The notes beneath the pieces were generated by a model. That model made no database searches, had not been told where the DNA came from, and was given only the letters and a program-made list of their open reading frames with translations. The translations under genes were made by a program, and so were the position numbers. A stretch of DNA of 64,000 nucleotides. It comes from Pseudomonas schmalbachii. GTDB lineage: Bacteria > Pseudomonadota > Gammaproteobacteria > Pseudomonadales > Pseudomonadaceae. Shown here piece after piece: positions 54,529 to 61,886 of the stretch (position 1 is its first letter; every line of letters starts with the position of its first letter). The stretch spans positions 124,001 to 188,000 of the forward strand of contig NZ_JAELYA010000005.1 of assembly GCF_017589465.1 (NCBI RefSeq), written 5' to 3'.

Positions 54529-55125
54529 TCAGGTGTATTCCGGCCCGACGCCGCTGCCCCAGAGGATCACCGACAGGGCGATCATCGCCACCAGCACCAC
54601 CAGGCCCACGGCCAGTACGGAGCTGGAGAACAGGAAGCCTTCATCCTTGGGAATGTTCATGAAGGTCGGGATGCCGACGTAGAGCAGGTACACGGTGTAG
54701 CAGATGGCCGCGGTGCCGACGACCATCCCCAGCCACATATGCGGATAGAGTGCCGCGAGGCCGCCGATGAACAGCGGGGTGGCGGTATAGGCGGCGAACA
54801 CCACGCATTGGGTCATGCTTGGCGAAGCATCGTAGGTGCGCGCCATCCAGTGGATGAACGCGCCCATCACGGCAACGCCGGCGAGCATCGCCAGGTAAGT
54901 CATGATGGTTAATTGCAGCGCACTGCCATGTGTCAACTTGACTGGACCTCCGCTGCCGAGAACCCAGCCGACCTGAGTGGTACCGATATAAGCGCAAATG
55001 ACCGGAATAGCAGCAAGAATCAGGACGTGGGTCAGGTACATGTGACTGATGCTTTCCTCTTCGCCACGTATTTCCTGCCATTCCTGATCGGGATGGGTGA
55101 AGAGCCCCCACACATGATGGATCAT
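54529..55125 (-). CDS. Yip1-family membrane protein
   Basis: A 198-residue protein with about five membrane helices, of the Yip1/YIF1-type family: MIHHVWGLFTHPDQEWQEI at the N-terminus and YTATPLFIGGLAALYP mid-protein are typical. Function in bacteria is unknown. GAGGAGG lies ahead of the start at 55125. Confidence 0.85.
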   Translation of the reverse strand: MIHHVWGLFTHPDQEWQEIRGEEESISHMYLTHVLILAAIPVICAYIGTTQVGWVLGSGGPVKLTHGSALQLTIMTYLAMLAGVAVMGAFIHWMARTYDASPSMTQCVVFAAYTATPLFIGGLAALYPHMWLGMVVGTAAICYTVYLLYVGIPTFMNIPKDEGFLFSSSVLAVGLVVLVAMIALSVILWGSGVGPEYT

Positions 55126-55285
55126 CTCAGCAACCTCCTCGTTCTTATACAGGCCGCCCCCCAGCGAAGCGCCGGGGACGCGTAGCCAGCGTCACCCGGT
55201 GCTCGGCCGACCTATGCGACCTTATGACGCAGTATAGGGGCGGCCAGAGCCCGCGTCGTCCGCGGGATTAGAGCGAATCGGAGTT

Positions 55286-55882
55286 TCACGGACGGTTGTA
55301 ATAGCGCTGCAGAATTTCCATCGCCTTGTTGATGGATTGCAGGCGCGTGGTGCTGCCGCCGCGGTCGGGATGGTGCTGGCTGACCAACTGGCGATAGCGC
55401 AGCTTGATCAGCGCATAGTCCAGCGGGCCGTCCTCCAGCTCGAACAGCGCCAGCGCGGCGGCCTTCTCCTCGTTGCCCTGCATGCGCGTCCAGAAGCTTT
55501 CCAGCAGCTTCTCCACGTCCCGTTCGCTGGTCTCGCGCAGATGGCGTTCATCCAGATAGTAGTCGCGCAGCGAATCCTGCTCGCCCAGCGCCTGGACGCC
55601 CGCCTGGTAGGGGGAGAGGCGGATGCGCAGCGGGCCGATCTCCAGGTGCGCGCTGCCCTCGGCCCAGAGACGGTCGCGCAATCGATACAAGGCGTTGAAC
55701 ACCAGGAAATGGGTGCGGAAAAGCACCAATTTATCGCTCAGCGAAAGGTGCGGAATATGCGTGGAATGACGTGCTTTCAGCTGCTGGATCAACTGGTATT
55801 CGGACAGGCCATCCGGCGCTTCGCACAGCAGCACATGCAACTGCTCGGCGAGGTCGCGGTGGTGATCGAGATCTGGAGTCAT
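55286..55882 (-). CDS. DnaJ-related J-domain protein
   Basis: A 198-residue protein whose N-terminal 140 residues match the DNAJ-related family, with a short J domain at the C-terminus. HPD, needed to stimulate DnaK, is at residues 171-173 (QHHPDRGG). It is a likely specialised DnaK co-chaperone. The start at 55882 follows a GGAG-like site. It is divergent from ttcA with a 101-bp gap. Confidence 0.85.
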   Translation of the reverse strand: MTPDLDHHRDLAEQLHVLLCEAPDGLSEYQLIQQLKARHSTHIPHLSLSDKLVLFRTHFLVFNALYRLRDRLWAEGSAHLEIGPLRIRLSPYQAGVQALGEQDSLRDYYLDERHLRETSERDVEKLLESFWTRMQGNEEKAAALALFELEDGPLDYALIKLRYRQLVSQHHPDRGGSTTRLQSINKAMEILQRYYNRP

Positions 55883-55983
55883 GTCCTGAGCCTAGCATTC
55901 CGTCGTCGACGGGGGCTGGGGTGCGCGCGCCTTTGTGCGTAAAATAGCCAGCTTTTCGTCTTTCCCCCGGATTCCAGAGCACC

Positions 55984-56808
55984 ATGGGCACCCTTTCGGT
56001 CAACCAGAACAAACTGCAGAAACGCCTGCGCCGCCAGGCTGGCGAGGCCATCGCCGACTTCAACATGATCGAGGATGGCGACAAGGTCATGGTCTGCCTG
56101 TCCGGCGGGAAGGACAGCTACACCATGCTGGACATCCTGCTGTATCTGCAGAAGGTGGCGCCGATCAGCTTCGAGATCGTCGCGGTGAACATGGACCAGA
56201 AGCAGCCGGGCTTCCCCGAGCACGTGTTGCCGCAGTACCTGGAATCCATCGGCGTGCAGTACCACATCATCGAGAAGGACACCTACTCGGTGGTGAAGGA
56301 GAAGATCCCGGAAGGCAAGACCACCTGCTCGCTGTGCTCGCGCCTGCGCCGCGGCACGCTGTACACCTACGCCGACGAGATCGGCGCGACCAAGATGGCG
56401 CTCGGTCACCATCGCGACGACATCCTGGAAACCTTCTTCCTTAATATGTTCTACGGCGGCACCCTCAAGGCCATGCCGCCGAAGCTGCTCTCCGACGACG
56501 GCCGCAACGTGGTGATCCGCCCGCTGGCCTACTGCAGCGAGAAGGACATCGAGGCCTATTCGGTGCTCAAGGAATTCCCGATCATCCCGTGCAACCTTTG
56601 CGGCTCGCAGGAAAACCTGCAGCGCCAGGTGGTCAAGGAGATGCTCCAGGAGTGGGAGCGCAAGTCGCCCGGCCGCACCGAGATCATGTTCCGCGCCCTG
56701 CAGAACGTGGTGCCGTCGCAGCTCGCCGACCGCAACCTGTTCGACTTCGCCAGCCTGCGCGTCGACGACAGCGCCACGCCGCGTTTCCTCGACGTGATGA
56801 GCCTCTGA
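55984..56808 (+). CDS. ttcA: tRNA 2-thiocytidine synthetase TtcA
   Basis: A 274-residue PP-loop enzyme: SGGKDSYTM near residue 40, CSLC near 115 and CNLC near 205, supplying the cysteines for the iron-sulfur cluster. It thiolates C32 in certain tRNAs using ATP. The ATG at 55984 has a GAG-type site. Length is right for gamma-proteobacterial TtcA. Confidence 0.96.
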   Translation: MGTLSVNQNKLQKRLRRQAGEAIADFNMIEDGDKVMVCLSGGKDSYTMLDILLYLQKVAPISFEIVAVNMDQKQPGFPEHVLPQYLESIGVQYHIIEKDTYSVVKEKIPEGKTTCSLCSRLRRGTLYTYADEIGATKMALGHHRDDILETFFLNMFYGGTLKAMPPKLLSDDGRNVVIRPLAYCSEKDIEAYSVLKEFPIIPCNLCGSQENLQRQVVKEMLQEWERKSPGRTEIMFRALQNVVPSQLADRNLFDFASLRVDDSATPRFLDVMSL

Positions 56809-56821
56809 CTCCGGTGTCTTC

Positions 56822-56851
56822 GTAGGATGGGTTGAGCTTGCGATACCCATC
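56822..56851. repeat. Half-copy of the GTAGGATGGGTTGAGC REP family
   Basis: GTAGGATGGGTTGAGCTTGC followed by GATACCCATC. It is single-armed and lies in the 64 bp between ttcA and the glycosylase gene. Confidence 0.6.
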
Positions 56852-56872
56852 GCCGCCTTCAAGGAACGAACC

Positions 56873-57544
56873 ATGCGCGACTACCAATGGCTCCACGAAT
56901 ACTGCCTGAACCGTTTCGGCTCGGTGGGGGCGCTGGAAGCGCGTCTGCCTCAGCCAAAGAGCGCCGACGAACTGCTGGCGGTCAGTGATGATCGCTATCT
57001 GTCCCTGCTCAGCCTGCGCATCTTCCGCGCCGGCCTCAAGCACAGCCTGGTGGACGCCAAGTGGCCGGCGTTCGAGGAAGTGTTCTTCGGTTTCGATCCG
57101 GAAAAGGTCGTGCTGATGGGCGGCGAACGGCTGGAGAACCTGATGCAGGACACCCGGCTGATCCGCCACCTGGGCAAGCTCAAGAGCGTGCCGCGCAACG
57201 CCCAGATGGTTCTCGACTTCGCCCGCGAGTACGGCAGCTTCGGCAAGCTGCTGGCGGACTGGCCTGTGACCGATATCGTCGGCCTGTGGAAACTGCTGGC
57301 CAAGCGCGGCAACCAGATGGGCGGGCTGTCCGCGCCGCGCTTCCTGCGCATGGCCGGCAAGGACACATTCATCCCCACCGACGACATGGTCGCCGCGCTG
57401 AAGGCACAGGAAATCATCGACAAGGCGCCGACCAGCCAGAAGGACCTTGCCGCCGTGCAGGCAGCCTTCAATCAATGGCACGCAGAAAGCGGTCGACCGC
57501 TGTGCCAGCTTTCGGTGATGCTGGCGCATACGGTCAATCACTGA
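56873..57544 (+). CDS. DNA-3-methyladenine glycosylase I-like protein
   Basis: A 223-residue protein resembling Tag: WPAFEEVFFGFDPEKV and LIRHLGKLKSVPRNAQMVLDF (about residues 85-125) follow the Tag pattern for a helix-hairpin-helix glycosylase. The C-terminal zinc-site histidines and cysteine of classical Tag are not clear here. Family role is excision of 3-methyladenine. It begins AAGGAA-site ahead of ATG and is 13 bp before the next gene, suggesting one operon with the sirtuin. Confidence 0.78.
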   Translation: MRDYQWLHEYCLNRFGSVGALEARLPQPKSADELLAVSDDRYLSLLSLRIFRAGLKHSLVDAKWPAFEEVFFGFDPEKVVLMGGERLENLMQDTRLIRHLGKLKSVPRNAQMVLDFAREYGSFGKLLADWPVTDIVGLWKLLAKRGNQMGGLSAPRFLRMAGKDTFIPTDDMVAALKAQEIIDKAPTSQKDLAAVQAAFNQWHAESGRPLCQLSVMLAHTVNH

Positions 57545-57557
57545 AGCGGAGGCGACC

Positions 57558-58322
57558 ATGGATTCGGCGATCGAGTGCACTGCGGCAGCGCTGCAAAAGG
57601 CCGAGCGAATCCTGGTGATCACTGGCGCCGGCCTTTCCGCCGATTCCGGCATGCCGACCTACCGTGGCCTGGGCGGGCTGTACAACGGCCTGACGGAAGA
57701 AGGGCTGCCGATCGAGTCGGCGTTGTCCGGGCCGATGCTGCAGCGCAATCCCGGGCTGTGCTGGAAATATCTCGCCCAGCTGGGCAAGGCCTGCCTGGGC
57801 GCCGCGCCGAATGCGGGACACGAGGCGATCGCCGAACTGCAGCGGCGCAAGCCGGAATGCTGGGTGCTGACGCAGAACATCGATGGCTTCCATCGCCGGG
57901 CCGGTTCGCCGCCCGAGCGCCTGATCGAGATCCACGGCGTGCTCGCGCCGCTGTACTGCCAGTCCTGCGGTATGGAGAGTCCGGAGCTGGAGGAGCATCT
58001 GCAGCGCCCGTTGCCGCCGTGTTGCGCGGCTTGCGGCGGGGTGCTGCGTCCGCCGGTGGTGCTGTTTGAGGAAATGCTGCCGGAAGAGGCGATCGATGCG
58101 CTCTATGCCCAGGTGCGCAAGGGGTTCGATGCGGTCCTGCTGGTCGGAACGACCGCCAGTTTCCCCTACATCATCGAGCCCGTGCTGCGCGCCAGGGCCG
58201 GTGGCGGCTTCACCGCCGAGGTGAATCCGGGCGCTACCGATCTCAGCAATATCGTCGATGCGCGCATGCAGGGAAGCGCCTTGGATGTTTTGCCGCACCT
58301 CCTGAGTCACATTTCCCGATAA
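57558..58322 (+). CDS. Sir2-family NAD-dependent deacylase (first copy)
   Basis: A 254-residue sirtuin: GAGLSADSGMPTYRGLGGL at the NAD site, TQNIDGFHRRAG for the catalytic His, and two Cys pairs (CQSC and CAAC) for the zinc. The class-III YxxR acyl-pocket motif is absent. This differs from the second sirtuin at 60282, so the two likely act on different acyl-lysines. GGAGG precedes its ATG. Confidence 0.9.
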   Translation: MDSAIECTAAALQKAERILVITGAGLSADSGMPTYRGLGGLYNGLTEEGLPIESALSGPMLQRNPGLCWKYLAQLGKACLGAAPNAGHEAIAELQRRKPECWVLTQNIDGFHRRAGSPPERLIEIHGVLAPLYCQSCGMESPELEEHLQRPLPPCCAACGGVLRPPVVLFEEMLPEEAIDALYAQVRKGFDAVLLVGTTASFPYIIEPVLRARAGGGFTAEVNPGATDLSNIVDARMQGSALDVLPHLLSHISR

Positions 58323-58327
58323 AAAAC

Positions 58328-58356
58328 TTGCATTGGGTCCATCGAGCCGGCAAATT
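58328..58356 (+). promoter_or_regulatory. Candidate sigma-70 promoter of the first NlpC/P60 gene
   Basis: TTGCAT (58328-58333), 17-bp spacer, CAAATT (58351-58356). It lies just after the first sirtuin gene and 38 bp ahead of the lipoprotein start. Confidence 0.5.
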
Positions 58357-58394
58357 AGCGCGCTAACGGAAACTAATGAGTCACGGTCGTGCCC

Positions 58395-59018
58395 ATGCTT
58401 AAGCGCTTCGCACCCCTCGTGCCCATGAGTTTCGTCCTGTTGCTGGCCGCTTGCGCCAGCCATTCGCCGGAGTCGCAGACAGAGCTGGTCACCTCGGTAC
58501 CCGCTACCCGAGCTGCGATTCAGATTGACCAAGACAAGGCAACACTGGCGAACGTCGAGCAGGACGAGGGGGCAGGAAATAACAACGGAGATTCGTCAGG
58601 GCGAGTCTCGAGCATTCTGGATCGCGCCTTCGAGCTGATCGGTACTCCGTACCGCTTCGGTGGCGGCTCCGAGAAAACCGGTTTCGATTGCAGCGGCTTC
58701 GTCGGCTACCTGTTCCGTGAAGAAGCTGGAATCAAGCTGCCGCGTTCCACGCGCGAGATGATCAACATGGACGTCCCGCTGGTCTCCAAGGAAGACCTGC
58801 AACCGGGCGACCTGATCTTCTTCAACAATCGTGGTCGCGGTCGTGTCAGCCATGCCGGCATCTATATCGGCGATGGCCAGTTCATCCACTCCGCCAGCCG
58901 CCGTGGCGGTGGGGTTCGCGTGGACAGCCTGGATGAGAGCTACTGGCGCCTGAGCTATCTTGAAGCCAAGCGTGTTCTCGAACCCGGTTACCAGGCAAGT
59001 CACACTGTGAAGCGCTAG
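58395..59018 (+). CDS. NlpC/P60 peptidoglycan-hydrolase lipoprotein (first copy)
   Basis: A 207-residue lipoprotein: signal ending LAAC (Cys20), then a linker to about residue 75, then an NlpC/P60 domain with FDCSGF (Cys), SHAGIYIG (His) and the third-site His in FIHSAS. It cuts peptide cross-links in peptidoglycan (family role). The ATG at 58395 is preferred over an upstream GTG at 58389. It is followed by a close paralogue. Confidence 0.92.
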   Translation: MLKRFAPLVPMSFVLLLAACASHSPESQTELVTSVPATRAAIQIDQDKATLANVEQDEGAGNNNGDSSGRVSSILDRAFELIGTPYRFGGGSEKTGFDCSGFVGYLFREEAGIKLPRSTREMINMDVPLVSKEDLQPGDLIFFNNRGRGRVSHAGIYIGDGQFIHSASRRGGGVRVDSLDESYWRLSYLEAKRVLEPGYQASHTVKR

Positions 59019-59039
59019 ACTTAAAGTTTTACTTTAAGT
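59019..59039. repeat. AT-rich perfect hairpin after the first NlpC gene
   Basis: ACTTAAAGT - TTT - ACTTTAAGT: perfect 9-bp arms with a 3-base loop, directly after the stop. It could be a weak terminator or an RNA-processing signal between the two paralogues. Confidence 0.6.
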
Positions 59040-59070
59040 ATTGCCTTCAACTCATTGTGAGAGCAAAGTA

Positions 59071-59093
59071 ATGGCATCCTGTAGGGATGCCAT
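59071..59093 (+). promoter_or_regulatory. Hairpin covering a possible start of the second NlpC gene
   Basis: ATGGCATCC at 59071-59079 pairs with GGATGCCAT at 59085-59093. It contains an in-frame ATG at 59071 and lies 4 bp before the preferred ATG at 59098. In mRNA this could hide or shape the ribosome site AGGGA. Confidence 0.5.
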
Positions 59094-59097
59094 TACC

Positions 59098-59628
59098 ATG
59101 CATGTTCCTCAGCGCATCATCCTTCTCGCCATCCTCGCTTCGCTTGCCGCCTGTGCTGGCCGTACGCCTCCGCCCGCGCCGCCGGTGGTCAATGCGCCTT
59201 CCAGCAACACCTTCTATTCCCCGGCTGCCGACGACATCCTCATCCGCGCCATCGGTCTGGTGGGCACGCCCTATCGCTGGGGTGGCAATACGCCCGAAGG
59301 CGGTTTCGATTGCAGCGGGCTGATCGGCTACGTCTACCGGGATGCAACAGGCCTGCTGTTGCCACGCTCGACGCGCGAAATGATCGGCATGCGGGCACCG
59401 AGCATTTCCCGTAATGCCCTGCAGAGCGGCGATGTGGTGTTTTTCGCCACTCAGGGTGGACGAAACGTGAGCCATGCCGGTATCTATGTCGGCGAAGGGC
59501 GCTTCGTGCATGCGCCCAGGACGGGCGGGACCGTGCGCCTGGACAGCCTCGACAACGCCTATTGGCAGAAAGCCTTCCTCGATGCCAAGCGCGTGCTGGC
59601 CGGACAGAGTGTCGCCTTCCATCCCTGA
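59098..59628 (+). CDS. NlpC/P60 peptidoglycan-hydrolase lipoprotein (second copy)
   Basis: A 176-residue lipoprotein paralogous to the gene before it: signal ending LAAC (Cys19), then YRWGGNTPEGGFDCSGLIGY with the active Cys, and SHAGIYVGEGRFVHAP with the His residues. Its linker is shorter than in the first copy. The ATG at 59098 lies close to the signal peptide; an ATG at 59071 is the alternative. A strong GGGAGGAG site for the next gene follows. Confidence 0.9.
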   Translation: MHVPQRIILLAILASLAACAGRTPPPAPPVVNAPSSNTFYSPAADDILIRAIGLVGTPYRWGGNTPEGGFDCSGLIGYVYRDATGLLLPRSTREMIGMRAPSISRNALQSGDVVFFATQGGRNVSHAGIYVGEGRFVHAPRTGGTVRLDSLDNAYWQKAFLDAKRVLAGQSVAFHP

Positions 59629-59643
59629 GTGACGGGAGGAGCC

Positions 59644-60297
59644 ATGACGACCCGCACGCTGAATCTCGACGACGCGCTGTACCAGTACATGCTCGATGTG
59701 TCCCTGCGCGACTCGCCGCTCAAGGCCCGTCTGCGCGCCGAGACCGCACTGCTGCCGACGGCACGCTGGCAGGTCGCTGCCGAGCAGGGGCAATTCCTCG
59801 CCCTGCTGGTGAAGCTGATCGGCGCCCGGCGCATCCTGGAAATCGGCACCTTCACCGGCTACAGCGCCCTGTGCATGGCTGAGGCGCTGCCCGTGGACGG
59901 CAGCATCCTCTGCTGCGACCTGCCTGGCGACTACAACGCCACCGCGCGCTCCTACTGGCGCGAAGCGGGCGTCGAGTCGCGCATCGAACTACGCCTCGGA
60001 CCAGCCCTGGAAACCCTTGCAGAATTGGATAAGCCAGGAAGCTTCGACCTGGTCTTCATCGATGCCGACAAGGCCAACTACCCGACCTACCTGGAACATG
60101 CCCTGCGCCTGCTGCGAGTCGGCGGGCTGGCGGTGTTCGACAATGTGCTGTGGAGCGGCCGGGTGCTTGAGGCGAATCCGGAGAGCGAGGACACACGCGC
60201 CATCCAGCGACTGAATCGTGCGCTGAAGGTGGACGAGCGGGTGGATTATTCGCTGCTGCCGCTTGGCGATGGGATGAGCCTGTGTCGAAAGCGTTGA
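59644..60297 (+). CDS. Class I O-methyltransferase (CCoAOMT-like)
   Basis: A 217-residue SAM-dependent O-methyltransferase of the Methyltransf_3 family: ILEIGTFTGYSAL (about residues 65-77) is the SAM loop, DLVFIDADKANYP (about 135-147) the metal site, and FDNVLWSGRV the third motif. Substrates are catechol-type or other hydroxylated compounds. GGGAGGAG precedes the ATG at 59644. It overlaps the second sirtuin by 16 bp. Confidence 0.9.
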   Translation: MTTRTLNLDDALYQYMLDVSLRDSPLKARLRAETALLPTARWQVAAEQGQFLALLVKLIGARRILEIGTFTGYSALCMAEALPVDGSILCCDLPGDYNATARSYWREAGVESRIELRLGPALETLAELDKPGSFDLVFIDADKANYPTYLEHALRLLRVGGLAVFDNVLWSGRVLEANPESEDTRAIQRLNRALKVDERVDYSLLPLGDGMSLCRKR

Positions 60298-61025
60298 ATG
60301 ACATTCCCGGGGAACTGGTCGAACGGTTGCGTGATTGCCGCCGTCTGGTGATCTTCACCGGCGCCGGCGTTTCCGCCGAAAGCGGCATCCCGACTTTCCG
60401 CGATGCCCAGACTGGGCTCTGGGCGAAATACAGCCCGGAGCAACTGGCCAGCCCCGAAGGCTTCCGCCAGGAGCCGCAGACCGTCTGGGACTGGTACGCC
60501 TGGCGCCGCGAGCGTTGCCTGGCGGTCCAGCCCAATCCTGCACATCGCGCCATAGCGGAACTGCAGCGGCGCCTGCCGCATGCGACGCTGATCACGCAGA
60601 ACGTCGATGGCCTGCATCAGCGTGCGGGCAGTGCTTCCGCTCTCGAATTGCACGGCAATATCCACCGCCTGAAATGCTTCCGCTGCGGCGAGAATTCCGG
60701 TGCCTGGCCGGACGATTGCTCCGCACCACCACTCCACAGCTGTGGAGGTCTGCTGCGGCCGGCCGTGGTGTGGTTCGGCGAGAATCTCGATCATGAGGTT
60801 CTGGAAGCTGCCTGGCGGGCAGCGGAGGAGGCCGACCTGTTCTTCAGCATCGGTACCTCCAGCCTGGTCTACCCGGCGGCCGACCTGCCATTCCTGGCGC
60901 AACGCAATGGCTGCTACGTGGTCGAAGTCAACCCGCAACCGACGCCTCTCAGCGCCCACGCCAACCTCTGCCTGAACGGCGCGGCGGGAGTGGTCATGCC
61001 GGCTGTTGTCGCGGCTCTCGGCTAG
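60282..61025 (+). CDS. cobB: CobB-type NAD-dependent deacylase (second sirtuin)
   Basis: A 247-residue class-III sirtuin: GAGVSAESGIPTFR, TQNVDGLHQRAG and cysteine pairs near residues 130-150. YAWR fits the YxxR motif of desuccinylating sirtuins such as CobB and SIRT5. The GTG at 60282 is inside the end of the O-methyltransferase gene. It reverses lysine acetylation or succinylation. A second, different sirtuin lies 2.7 kb upstream. Confidence 0.92.
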   Translation: MSKALNDIPGELVERLRDCRRLVIFTGAGVSAESGIPTFRDAQTGLWAKYSPEQLASPEGFRQEPQTVWDWYAWRRERCLAVQPNPAHRAIAELQRRLPHATLITQNVDGLHQRAGSASALELHGNIHRLKCFRCGENSGAWPDDCSAPPLHSCGGLLRPAVVWFGENLDHEVLEAAWRAAEEADLFFSIGTSSLVYPAADLPFLAQRNGCYVVEVNPQPTPLSAHANLCLNGAAGVVMPAVVAALG

Positions 61026-61065
61026 TTGCCCGCGCCAGGGGCATTGGCTACATTCAAGGCGTTTC

Positions 61066-61141
<76 letters not shown>

Positions 61142-61156
61142 GAGCACCAGCAGTCA

Positions 61157-61200
61157 GAAGCCCTGGAGCACAATGTGGCTCCAGGGCTTCCTTGTTCTTA
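61157..61200 (+). terminator. Terminator after tRNA-Ala
   Basis: GAAGCCCTGGAGC (61157-61169) and GCTCCAGGGCTTC (61178-61190) form a perfect 13-bp stem, followed by CTTGTTCTT. Confidence 0.88.
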
Positions 61201-61259
61201 TGGTCAGGCGAAGTGCCACGACGTGGAGGCGGAATGGCTGATCGCGACACCCTTGCAGC

Positions 61260-61886
61260 GTGCAGGCGGAAAACGCTCGTCTGATCGCGCTGCTGGAGTC
61301 CCACGGCATCGAGTGGCGCTTGCCAGTTGGACCTGTCGAGCCGTCCCGGGCGGCGGAGTTGTCATCGCTGTCCACCGATACCAAGGTCGCGCTGTTTCGC
61401 CGCCTGTTTTGTGGTCGCACAGATGTCTACCCAGTCCGCTGGGAAAGCAAGACGACAGGAAGGTCAGGTTATGCGCCAGCTTGCGCCAATGAGTGGCGTA
61501 CCGGCGTTTGCGAAAAGCCGAGAATCAAATGCTCGGATTGCGGCCATCGTTCGCTTATGCCGGTCACTGACTCGGTGATCTATGACCATCTTGCCGGCAG
61601 GCATGTAGTGGGGGTGTATCCGTTGCTGGAGGACGATACCTGCTATTTCCTGGCGGTGGACTTCGACGAGGTGGAGTGGCGGGAAGATGTCCGCGCATTC
61701 ATGTGCTCTTGCAAGGAGCTGGGCGTGCCGGCGGCGCTGGAAATTTCCCGCTCAGGTAAAGGTGCGCATGTATGGATATTCTTTGCCTCCAGGGTACCGG
61801 CACGCGATGCTCGCCGTTTGGGAACAGCCATCATCAGCCATACCTGCTGTCGCACTCGGCAATTGAAGCTCACGTCGTATGACTGA
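61260..61886 (+). CDS. Fragment: N-terminal AEP-type primase part
   Basis: 208 residues read from GTG 61260 with no good ribosome site. Cysteines in ACANEWRTGVC and CSDC suggest a zinc-binding region. The primase active site is present: DFD at 134-136 (FLAVDFDEVEW) and SGKGAHVWIFF with the catalytic His. The frame ends at the TGA at 61884-61886. It lacks the rest of the primase domain, so activity on its own is doubtful. Confidence 0.65.
   Translation: MQAENARLIALLESHGIEWRLPVGPVEPSRAAELSSLSTDTKVALFRRLFCGRTDVYPVRWESKTTGRSGYAPACANEWRTGVCEKPRIKCSDCGHRSLMPVTDSVIYDHLAGRHVVGVYPLLEDDTCYFLAVDFDEVEWREDVRAFMCSCKELGVPAALEISRSGKGAHVWIFFASRVPARDARRLGTAIISHTCCRTRQLKLTSYD

Noticed and set aside
59071..59097. 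Extra N-terminal residues on the second NlpC gene.
   Set aside because: It would place ten residues before an otherwise normal signal peptide and lies within a hairpin; kept only as an alternative start.
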